A stretch of DNA of 45,761 nucleotides from CAZGSN01 sp964371655 (GTDB lineage Bacteria; Desulfobacterota; Binatia; HRBIN30), in contig CAYJOD010000048.1 in NCBI GenBank assembly GCA_964371655.1, positions 1 through 45,761 of the forward strand, given 5' to 3'. A program made the translations under genes and the position numbers. The stretch's first letter is position 1; each line of letters starts with the position of its first letter. Positions 31,824-40,141 of the stretch are shown here, piece by piece. Under the pieces are notes generated by a model. That model had not been told where the DNA came from. It saw only the letters and a program-made list of their open reading frames with translations, and ran no database searches.

Positions 31824-32489
31824 TCAGTCCCCATTCTGCTTCTTGGCCTTTGTGACCTTGAGCCCGACCATCGACGTTGGCGGCGACGACAGCTTGTCGA
31901 CGATAAAAGCGTTGCAGGCGATGGCCTTCGATTCGCTTACGATGCGAGCCGACCCATTGCGCAGCGGCGGGGTACACGTGCCGGTGCCGCAGTCGCCGTC
32001 CACGGTGCAGACCACGGTCGGGGCATTGCTACAACGTGAAGCCGTGCAGGTGCCGCCACCGGTGCAATCACCGTTGCCGGTGCACAGAATGCCGGGAACT
32101 GTCCCACCCTTGCATTTATTGAGGTTGATGACGACGTCCTCGTGGACGCCAGCTGTGTTGGCGGTGCCAATGGTGATCGTGCCCCCAGGAGCGACCGTGC
32201 CGGTGCCGTTGAGGGTCGGCGTGCTGACATCGTTCACTGGGCCGCCGCCAGCGGCCGGAAAGGTCTCGATCGCGACGTGGATCGTCGCCGCCGAGAGGTT
32301 GGTGCACACGAAATCGGTCTCGAGGTTGTTGTTCTTGATGATTCCCGGAACCGTGAAGATGTGTGACGCTCCGACTCCGCCACTAAGCGCCGGGACGGGA
32401 CTGTCGAGGACACCCGCGTGTACGGGCGTTCCCAGGGCGAGAGCCGGCAAGAAGAAGACGAATCCGACCCACTGATTGCTCCTGCGCAT
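31824..32489 (-). CDS. Single-unit repeat-family protein with Cys-rich insertion
   Basis: 221 aa, first gene of the cluster. GAGGAGG lies 7 nt before the ATG at 32489. Signal peptide about residues 1-25. It contains one divergent copy of the 143-residue domain: VPGIIKNNNLETDFVCTNL, AIETF, NDVS, VAPGGTITIGTA, GSARIVSES, ACNAFIVD and SPPTSM. The conserved Cys (62 and 192) are 130 apart instead of 78, because about 52 residues (125-176) with eight further Cys are inserted (CTGNGDCTGGGTC, CTVDGDCGTGTC), a repeated DGDC/GTC motif. No dockerin or linker. Either an A-type ancestor or a specialised member; function unknown. Confidence 0.8.
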   Translation of the reverse strand: MRRSNQWVGFVFFLPALALGTPVHAGVLDSPVPALSGGVGASHIFTVPGIIKNNNLETDFVCTNLSAATIHVAIETFPAAGGGPVNDVSTPTLNGTGTVAPGGTITIGTANTAGVHEDVVINLNKCKGGTVPGILCTGNGDCTGGGTCTASRCSNAPTVVCTVDGDCGTGTCTPPLRNGSARIVSESKAIACNAFIVDKLSSPPTSMVGLKVTKAKKQNGD

Positions 32490-32554
32490 TTCGAACCTCC
32501 TCTGAAGGCCGCTGGGCTAGCCTTCTCGCTTATGTTGTGTGTTCCCCAATCGCA

Positions 32555-32584
32555 CCGGACACCCATGTCCGGACGAACTGTCCG
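32555..32584 (-). promoter_or_regulatory. Two adjoining dyads at the predicted cluster start site
   Basis: CCGGACA/TGTCCGG (32555-32561 and 32566-32572, 4-nt loop) is followed by CGGAC/GTCCG (32570-32574 and 32580-32584). They lie at about -2 to +28 relative to the start site predicted from the sigma-54 match. They could be an operator or leader hairpins. Confidence 0.4.
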
Positions 32585-32592
32585 TCATGTGC

Positions 32593-32608
32593 CGCAAGAC
32601 TCGGGCCA
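32593..32608 (-). promoter_or_regulatory. Sigma-54 promoter of the glycan / repeat-protein cluster
   Basis: On the minus strand, TGGCCCGAGTCTTGCG matches the -24/-12 consensus TGGCACG-N4-TTGCW with two mismatches (A5 to C, last W to G). GG and GC are at exactly the required spacing. The predicted +1 is near 32582, giving a leader of about 93 nt before the ATG at 32489. An NtrC-family activator is encoded at 36753-38099. Confidence 0.6.
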
Positions 32609-33190
32609 CCACGTTCGACGACGGCTTCTCGAAGACCAGCGCGGGCGACGGATGCGAGGCTGGGTCAAGTCACGCAAAACTCTGCGGTAACCCCCGGGAC
32701 CTCTGCAACGCACTGCAGTCTTTAACCGACTGATCCCGGGCGTCGAGGCTATCGGTTGTCCCGCTGCGTCATCTCAGCCACCGCGGCCTGCCGCTGGAGC
32801 GCACCTCACCCGGCGCCGCGCTTGCCGCGGCGTGGCGTTCGACTGCGCCGTTGTGTTCGTCCAGGCTCACCGAGAGCTCACGTCCGCCCTCGTTGCGGGC
32901 GACCAAGCAGAGAGATGGCGCCGCAGCCGGGCTGAGCGCCGCCGGCACCGCCGTGTCTTGCGCCAGATCGTCCATGCGGCCATAGCAGCATGGCTTCCGA
33001 CTCGGCCGCAAGATCGGACTTGAGACGCTCGTGTGACACGTCACTGGCCCCCCGTGACACTTGGGCGGCGCACCCTCGCAGCGCCGGCTTCACGAGATAC
33101 CAGGTCCGGCTTGCAGTCGACTGTCAGGACCGTACCGTCGGCACCCACGATTGGGTTGCGGGCAGGAGCCCGCGGAGGAGGTAATCGCAT

Positions 33191-34321
33191 ATGAACATCG
33201 GCCACGGCTCTCTCGCCAACCTCGCGCGCATCCGCGACTACACCAGTCGCCGGCTGTCGTCGTGGGATCGCAGCGGCGGCAACCAGGATTGCTTGCTCAT
33301 TCAGCCCGGTGAATGTCGCAGCATCGGCGCGATCGACGGCGCCGGTATCGTACGACATATTTGGATGACCATGATGTCCATTCCTGCCGAAGCCCATGAG
33401 CTCCGGCAGACCGTGCTGCGGGTCTTCTGGGACGGCGAGACGCATCCGAGCATCGAAGCTCCGCTCGGCGATTTCTTTGGCATCGGCTTCGGACTGCGCC
33501 GTAATTTCGTTTCGCTGCCGTTACAGATGAGCCCGCAAGACGGGCGCGGCTTCAACTGCTGGTTCCCGATGCCGTTCGCTTCGGGCGCGCGCTTCGAGAT
33601 CGAGAACCAGGGGCAGCAGATGCGCGTCTTCTACTTCTACATCGACTACGAGGAGCACGCGTCCATCGCTGCCGATCTCGGACGCTTCCACGCCTTCTGG
33701 AACCGCGTCAACCCGAGCGCCGGCACGGCGCGCGCGCAGGGCTACACGCGCCAAGACTTCGGCTACAGCGACGATCGCCCGGTCGGGGCGGGGTTCGCGC
33801 TCGGGGGGCCGTGGCAGGATGCCAACCTCGGTGGCGAGCGCAATTACGTGATCCTCGACGTGCGCGGCGCTGGCCACTATGTCGGCTGCAACCTGAACGT
33901 CGACGTCTTCGAACGTCAGCTGAACGACTGGTACGGCGAAGGCGACGACATGATCTTCATCGACGACGAGCCGTGGCCGCCACGCCTGCACGGCACCGGC
34001 ACAGAAGACTACTTCAACACCGCCTTCTGCCCCAAGCAGGAATTCTGCGCACCGTACCACGGTCTCACGGTCTACAGCGGCAACGAGGCGTGGCCCTGGG
34101 GCGGAAAGAACTCGATGTACCGCTTCCACATCGAAGACCCGATCCGCTTCGAGAAGTCGATTCGCGTCACCATCGAAACCGGGCACAACAATGCTTTGGC
34201 CAACGACTACTCGAGCACCGCATACTGGTACCAGCGCGGGCGCACGCAGGCGCTGCCGGCGCTGCCTCCCGTCGAAGCACGGATCCCGCGACCCGACCCG
34301 GCGGGGCTGCACGAAAGTTAG
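33191..34321 (+). CDS. GH172 (DUF2961) family glycosidase
   Basis: 376 aa, no signal peptide, so cytoplasmic. The DUF2961/GH172 signature GTGTEDYFN is at residues 268-276, preceded by DDMIFIDDEPWPPRLHG and followed by YHGLTVYSGNEAWPWGGKNSMYRFHIEDPIRF. The upstream strands DGAGIVRHIWMTM and PLGDFFGIGFG are also typical. GH172 members studied so far act on fructofuranose or D-arabinofuranose linkages, and the Glu of the GTGTEDYF motif is part of the active site. The length fits the short form of the family. GGAGGAGG lies about 10 nt before the ATG. Divergent from the glycan cluster; it may turn over a related furanose-containing glycan, which is inference. Confidence 0.9.
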   Translation: MNIGHGSLANLARIRDYTSRRLSSWDRSGGNQDCLLIQPGECRSIGAIDGAGIVRHIWMTMMSIPAEAHELRQTVLRVFWDGETHPSIEAPLGDFFGIGFGLRRNFVSLPLQMSPQDGRGFNCWFPMPFASGARFEIENQGQQMRVFYFYIDYEEHASIAADLGRFHAFWNRVNPSAGTARAQGYTRQDFGYSDDRPVGAGFALGGPWQDANLGGERNYVILDVRGAGHYVGCNLNVDVFERQLNDWYGEGDDMIFIDDEPWPPRLHGTGTEDYFNTAFCPKQEFCAPYHGLTVYSGNEAWPWGGKNSMYRFHIEDPIRFEKSIRVTIETGHNNALANDYSSTAYWYQRGRTQALPALPPVEARIPRPDPAGLHES

Positions 34322-34500
34322 AGTCCTCAGTCGAAACTTCGCAGCATAAGTCGGCCGCCACCTACCCTACCCCGTTCGCAGAAGTGCTCGCGGGGGAGGG
34401 AGCTATTCTGCTGGCCCGAGGAAGGTACTCGCCCCTCCCTTCGGCCAATTCCGGCCACGGGGAGGGTTCGGGATGGGTCGCATTCTTCCGTCGAGTTCCG

Positions 34501-34688
34501 ACTCAGCCTGAAAACCTCGATTAGAACCGCGGATGAACACGGATGGACGCGGATTCGGAAGGGAACCACTTCCCTTCGAAGCGTATCGATTTTGTCCGGG
34601 CGAATTCATCACCTGAATCCCTGCATGTCCCGTTTCTGGCTGGTCTTATCCGCGTTCATCGGCGTCCATCCGCGGTTCCAACTGAGTT
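34501..34688. repeat. 188-bp interspersed element, copy B1
   Basis: Imperfect inverted arms made of CGGAT words (34523-34555 and 34648-34680) flank a core with GAATTC. The end sequences CTCAGCC...TCGATT(A/G)GAACC and GGTTCCAACTGAGTT are shared with copy B2 (43901-44088), which lies in the opposite orientation. No ORF. It fills most of the gap between the convergent GH172 and kinase genes (34322-34763), which holds no supported gene. Confidence 0.85.
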
Positions 34689-34763
34689 ATTCGGGCTCAG
34701 GACACGAGGAGCATGTGCGTAGGGACTCGCTTCAGGGCCGCGCCGCATCGAGAACACGCTCCC

Positions 34764-35957
34764 TCAGGAGCGCTGGCACTCCTCGATCAGCGCCGGCGCG
34801 ATGTGGCGCCAGGGTGGCCGCATGGCATAGTTGCAGGCCAGCCGCAGCAGCGCCGTGCGCCGGTACCAACGTACGCGCTGCGCATCGACTCCACCGGGAT
34901 AGGCCGCAACGAAGGTCTCCGCGAGCTCGCCGCAACGCTTCGACTCCTGCAGTTGCAGGCCGCGCAGGTACAAGTGAGCCGCGAAGTTGCCGATGTCGAT
35001 CTCGGCGTCGCCGTGGCAGACGGTGTCGAGATCGAGCAGTGACAGTCCACCGTCGAACAAGAGCAACTGCTTGTCGTAGAAATCACGGTGCACGACGGCG
35101 AGCCGACTCGAACCCTCCGGGGCGGAGCGCTGCAAATCGGCCTCGCAAGCACGCAGCCCCCGATTCAGCTGCGGGAACAGCTCGATGGCGAGCGCGCTCC
35201 ACCCCTGCAGCAGCTGCAACTCATCCGGCGGACTGTACACGCGCTCGATACGATCGAGTGACACAGCATGCAGCTGCGCCAGCGCCGACGCAGCGAGGAC
35301 CATGGCGCGGGTGAGGTCGCCGTTCCCGGGCAACCGATCATATAAACTTCGCCCGGGAACGGCGGACGTGAAGGTGAGGCCGAGATCGGCGACGTAGCAG
35401 ACGACGCCGGGGGTTCGGAAGATGCGCCACGGCCACTCCAGCGCCTTATTGACGCGCGCCTGAATTTCGAAGGCGCGGCCCGGCTCGCGCTCGAGCGCAA
35501 CCTTGCCGTACATGACGCACGTCGGTGTGGAGTATCGCAGCTGGCAGCGCATACCCGGCCAGTAACCCACCGCTTCGATTTGAACGTCTGGCAGCTTGCC
35601 GCCGACCGCCTTGTTGATGCGCACGGGATCGAGACACGCCGCCAACGCCGGCAGGCGATAGTCGTGCGGGAACAACTGCAGCAACAGCCCTGGCTCGACC
35701 ACCGCACAGCTGTCGCGGTTCACATGCTTGCGCAGAATCGTGGCGGCCTGCTGTCCACCGACGGCGAAGGCCGAGGCGATGACGGAGCTACCGTCGCACA
35801 GGTGCAAGCGAAAGCTGCCGTTGAAATGGCGGCCGGGCTTGATCCAGTAGCGTACGAGCTCACCGCTGAAACGGCGCCCCGCGAGAGCCGGGATCGCGCG
35901 AAACAGCGCCATTACCCGCGACTCATCCAACAAGACGCGGACGCTAGATAGATCCAT
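34764..35957 (-). CDS. Stand-alone APH-like kinase, paralogue of cluster kinase
   Basis: 397 aa from the ATG at 35957 (codon 27 of the longer open frame), chosen because alignment with the cluster kinase starts there. The catalytic loop VVHRDFYDKQLLLF and metal site LDLDTVCHGDAEIDIGNF are intact; N-lobe Lys in MYGKVALERE. The shared N-terminal region (KPGRHFNGSF, LLQLFPHDYRLPALAACLDP) and C-terminal WYRRTALLRLACNYAMRPPW match the paralogue at 23926-25158. Substrate unknown; the pairing with a glycan locus suggests a sugar or polyol. Downstream of the 45-codon ORF on the same strand, so it may be transcribed from the sigma-54 promoter match at 36477-36492. Confidence 0.8.
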   Translation of the reverse strand: MDLSSVRVLLDESRVMALFRAIPALAGRRFSGELVRYWIKPGRHFNGSFRLHLCDGSSVIASAFAVGGQQAATILRKHVNRDSCAVVEPGLLLQLFPHDYRLPALAACLDPVRINKAVGGKLPDVQIEAVGYWPGMRCQLRYSTPTCVMYGKVALEREPGRAFEIQARVNKALEWPWRIFRTPGVVCYVADLGLTFTSAVPGRSLYDRLPGNGDLTRAMVLAASALAQLHAVSLDRIERVYSPPDELQLLQGWSALAIELFPQLNRGLRACEADLQRSAPEGSSRLAVVHRDFYDKQLLLFDGGLSLLDLDTVCHGDAEIDIGNFAAHLYLRGLQLQESKRCGELAETFVAAYPGGVDAQRVRWYRRTALLRLACNYAMRPPWRHIAPALIEECQRS

Positions 35958-36281
35958 TCGCGCCCCCGGATTGGCGCTGCCGGCGCCGGCTGAGAGGGAG
36001 AACGCGGTGAGCCTTGCCCCGCCCCGTCGACGCACGCTCGGCGGGGCCGTGACGCAGCCGCCGCGGATCGCGAGGACGATCTTCGCGGCACGCAGTCAGC
36101 TCTGTAAACGCGCCGGAAGGATCGAGACGCAGTTTCAGCTTAAGCGAAGCCATCTGAGAGAGTCCGGGCAACGGGGACGGATCCGCGCCAGCAGCGATTG
36201 AGGAGAAGCCACCGGACATGCCAGGGGGGATGACATGCCCGGCGGCTGCAACGCAGAACGGGCCGCGTTGCAACGGAGAGA
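35958..36281. other. Spacer between small ORF and kinase, no supported gene
   Basis: A minus-strand frame reading MASLKLKLRLDPSG... runs through here to 35944, overlapping the kinase start, but it lacks a ribosome binding site and becomes Arg-rich. I do not call it. The stretch holds the TGCAACGC dyad at 36247-36272. Confidence 0.5.
36247..36272. promoter_or_regulatory. Perfect TGCAACGC dyad after the small ORF
   Basis: TGCAACGC (36247-36254) and its complement (36265-36272) are separated by 10 nt. The 10-mer CTGCAACGCA here (36246-36255) also occurs at 32703-32712, about 110 nt upstream of the cluster's sigma-54 match. It could be an activator site or an RNA hairpin between the small ORF and the kinase. 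Confidence 0.4.
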
Positions 36282-36419
36282 TCAGTTGCCAACCTGCATC
36301 TTCTTCGCAAACCGTTTCAGCGGCAGCGTCAACATCGTCGAGGGCGCCGAACCGCCATTCAGTCTACCGACCGACGCCGCGGCCACACCACCGACGCTGC
36401 GAGCAGAGGTGCTTGTCAT
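36282..36419 (-). CDS. 45-residue peptide ORF behind sigma-54 promoter match
   Basis: Reads MTSTSARSVGGVAAASVGRL, then a Ser/Pro turn, then LPLKRFAKKMQVGN at the C-terminus. A near-perfect GAGGAGG lies 7 nt before the ATG. The N-terminal half is small-residue-rich (Ala, Gly, Ser, Val); the C-terminal half is basic and amphipathic. It has no Cys and no recognisable domain. It could be a precursor peptide, a small regulatory protein or a leader peptide. Support comes from the ribosome binding site, G/C-ending codons in its second half and the promoter match 47 nt upstream, not from homology. Next gene on the strand: the APH-like kinase. Confidence 0.5.
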   Translation of the reverse strand: MTSTSARSVGGVAAASVGRLNGGSAPSTMLTLPLKRFAKKMQVGN

Positions 36420-36433
36420 CTGGGAGCCTCCTC

Positions 36434-36473
36434 ATCGAGCAGTCATCTCTGTCATTGAGCAGTCATCTCTGTC
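36434..36473. repeat. 20-bp tandem direct repeat in the small-ORF leader
   Basis: Two adjacent 20-nt copies (36434-36453, 36454-36473), core GAGCAGTCATCTCTGTC, identical at 19 of 20 positions. They span about -7 to +33 of the predicted transcript start and end next to the ribosome binding site. Confidence 0.85.
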
Positions 36474-36476
36474 TTC

Positions 36477-36492
36477 AGCAAAACGATTGCCA
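36477..36492 (-). promoter_or_regulatory. Sigma-54 promoter of the small ORF
   Basis: On the minus strand, TGGCAATCGTTTTGCT matches TGGCACG-N4-TTGCW: TGGCA and TTGCT are exact and GG/GC spacing is exact. Predicted +1 is near 36466, with a 47-nt leader. The site is about 260 nt beyond the stop of the NtrC-family regulator gene and on the same strand. Confidence 0.6.
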
Positions 36493-36625
36493 CCGACGCG
36501 CCGAGCCGAACCATCGGAGAGATTCCATCGCGAGGTGTCGTCGGTCTCGAGCGGTCGCGCAATTCCTTGCGGAGCGAACGCTGGCGGGCGGCAAGTTCTT
36601 GCGGGGAGGTGGTGATGAAACCCAG

Positions 36626-36661
36626 CCCGCTGTTCTCACCAAGGCTTCACCGCGGAGACGC
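36626..36661. repeat. Single end of family A element
   Basis: 36 nt beginning CCCGCTGTTCTCACC match the right end of the element at 6432-6467 (opposite strand) at 32 of 36 positions. Only one end is recognisable; the DNA towards 36700 has degenerate GCAG words. The surrounding spacer (36493-36752) has no supported gene. Confidence 0.7.
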
Positions 36662-36752
36662 TGAAGCGCGGTTAGGTCGCAGCGCTCGCAGGCCGCAGAG
36701 CCAAGGGCGCCGATGGGCCGTACTAGCTTCGCTTTGCATCGTTCCCGATGCG

Positions 36753-38098
<1,346 letters not shown>

Positions 38099-38099
<1 letters not shown>

Positions 38100-39913
38100 C
38101 AGGTCTCCTCGCTACGTGGAAGCTCCACGCGGATCACCGTCCCACAGCCCACTTTGCTATCGATCGAGATGCGACCGTGGTGCTCTTGGACGACACGCTG
38201 CGCCAGCGCCAGCCCCAGCCCCGTACCACCCTCGCGCATCGTAAAGAACGGTGTGAAAATTTGTTTCTGGACCTCCGGGGCGATGCCCGGCCCGTTGTCC
38301 TCGACTTCGAAACCCACGGAATCCTCTGAACGAGTCACGGTTCTCACCTCGATCGTGCCCGGCCTCTGCCCGTCGCGCGGCATCACCTGAAGCGCGTTGA
38401 CGATCAAATTGAGCGCGACTTGGTAGATTTGCTCCACGTCACAGAGAACCGGTGACAGTGCCGCGTCGAGGCGGCTGCGGATGGTGATGCCACGCTCGGA
38501 CGCTTGCGCCTGAGTGAACGCGACCGCACGCGCGAGGATCGGCCCCAACGGAACCGGACGCAGCTGCGGCGTGCGCGGCCGCGCCAGCTCCAGGAGCCCA
38601 TCCACGACCCGATCAATTCGATCGACCTCGGCGATGATCATGCCCAGCAGCTCCTGCGTTTGCGGCCGCTCATCGACAACCGACCGCAACAGGATCTGCG
38701 CGGAGCTGCGTAGGATACCGAGCGGGGTGCGCACCTCGTGGACGATGCCGGCCGCGACCTCACCGATGAAGGCGAACTTGGTGGCGTTGATCAGAGCTTC
38801 CTGGGCACGCACCAACTCCGCCACCATCGAGTTGAAGGAGCCCGCCAGCTCGCCGATCTCGTCGGACGAACGCACCGGCACCGGCTGCGGCGGGCGCCCG
38901 GGCTCGGCCCACTCGCGCGTCGCCCGAGTCAGCTCGCGCAACGGTCGGCTCATACGTTCTCCCAGGAGCCAAGCGACAAAGAAAGCCGATATCAGCACCC
39001 CACCCAGCACCAGCCCCAGTCGCCCGGCGGTGCGATAGGCGGGAGCGAGCGATGCCTCGAGAGACTCGCTGGCCAAGGTGATCCACTCGCCGTCGCCGGT
39101 CTCCAATCGAGAGTAGCCCACCAGAGCGTCGGGCACCGGTTCGACGACATAACGAGCGCCCGCCGGTGGCGGTGCCGTCTGCGCCGAAGTCCAGCCGGCG
39201 AGGCGGAGGTTGGAACCGAGAGCGATCTCGTCGTGGCGCTTGCCGAAAGCGCCGATCGTCACGCCCTCGCGATCGAGGATCCCGATCTCGGCGTGAGCCA
39301 GGTCCGTAATCTCCGAGTTCTGACGGATGCGCTCGGCGAATGCCGATGCCTTCGTCCAGTCATAGACGGCAAGTAACACCCCGATGATCCTGCCGTCCTG
39401 CTCCGGATCGTAGATCGGCGCGGCGAACCTCAACACCGGCGCTTCCGTCGCCGGGAGGACACGCGGTCCGCTAAAAACGTCATTGCCGGCGATGCCGCGC
39501 CGCCACCAGTCCTGCTTCGAATAGTCCGCACCGATCCGAGCCGGTTGGGTCGCCGCCACGACCATGCCGCTGGCGTTGGCACACAAGAGATCGACGAGGA
39601 TATCGTTGTCACTCTTGATCGCCGTCAAGAAACGGGCGACGCGCTTGTCGAGGTCGCCGATCGTGATCTCGCGCATGACTTCTTGTCGACCCCAACCGCG
39701 CACCCGACGCGCCTCCTGATCGAGGAACTCGGAGAGCGCGCTGGCGGTGTCGCGCGCCAACTCGGCCAGCTGCCTGCCCACCGAGATCTTGAGAGCGCCG
39801 CGGACGCTGTTCAGGGCAACCACGCCGAAGACGAGACTGGGAACGGCGACCAGCGCAAACGAGAACGTAAGCAGCTTGTACTGTAGCGAGATGCGGGGAC
39901 GCTTGAGCAGCAT
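38099..39913 (-). CDS. Membrane sensor histidine kinase
   Basis: 604 aa. TM1 about residues 14-35, a large periplasmic sensor (36-297) of double-Cache type (DILVDLLCANASGMVVA; DYSKQDWWRRGI; PIYDPEQDGRIIGVLLAVYDW), TM2 about 298-317, HAMP (318-370), a dimerisation helix with the phospho-acceptor H392 in GIVHEVRTPLGILRS, and an ATPase domain with N-box NLIVNALQ, DNGPGIAP, FTPFFTMREGGTGLGLALAQR. Cache sensors often bind small organic ligands or signals in the periplasm. One-base overlap (TGATG) couples it to the regulator. Its start faces the porin gene across a 206-nt region with a palindromic repeat. Confidence 0.93.
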
Positions 39914-40000
39914 GGAGGGCCTTCACTTGCTCCGTTTGAAGCCGTGGCGTACTGTGGCCCGCGTTTGCCGGGGATGCAAGCCATACGAATCCACCGTGTG

Positions 40001-40141
40001 GGGTCTGTTTCAGATTTTCGCTCGATGTCATCCCGAGCGAAGCGAGGGATCTGCAGCGGAATGTCGTGCCCAGCGCGGCACCGGAAGACTCCTCGCCGCG
40101 GAAATTGCGACGGCTCGGAATGACGATCAAACTGACCCCCT
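40001..40141. repeat. Degenerate interspersed inverted repeat, family E
   Basis: The left arm contains GGGGTCTGTTTCAG (about 40001) and ATCCCGAGCGAAGCGAGG (40030-40047); the right arm contains CTCGGAATGACG and ATCAAACTGACCCCC (to 40141), which is its partial complement. The word CATCCCGAGCGAAGCGAGG is common in interspersed repeats of environmental bacteria. The right arm overlaps the start of the porin gene at 40120. Confidence 0.7.

Larger units (their letters stand above)
32490..33190. other. Divergent intergenic region, no supported gene
   Basis: This 701-nt stretch separates the cluster's first gene (minus) from the GH172 gene (plus). Short open frames on both strands lack good start sites and recognisable domains. 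It holds a sigma-54 match (32593-32608), dyads at 32555-32584, CTGCA/TGCAG arms at 32703-32718 flanked by CCCGGGA and TCCCGGG, and a GTGAC/GTCAC dyad at 33033-33044 with a third half-site, GTGAC, at 33054-33058. These are plausible regulatory sites, not proven ones. Confidence 0.6.

Noticed and set aside
12870..32489. A PEP-CTERM/exosortase system
   Set aside because: No exosortase gene and no PEP-CTERM tail is present on any secreted protein in the cluster; only the regulatory logic is similar.
35944..36273. A 109-codon minus-strand ORF between the small peptide and the kinase
   Set aside because: No ribosome binding site, Arg-rich C-terminus and overlap with the kinase start; no recognisable motif.
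36434..36473. A tandem repeat as the start of a CRISPR array
   Set aside because: Only two directly adjacent 20-bp copies without spacers, and no cas genes in the window.
39956..39970. TGGCCCGCGTTTGCC as a sigma-54 promoter for the porin gene
   Set aside because: GG-to-GC spacing is one base too short (11 instead of 12), which normally abolishes sigma-54 recognition.
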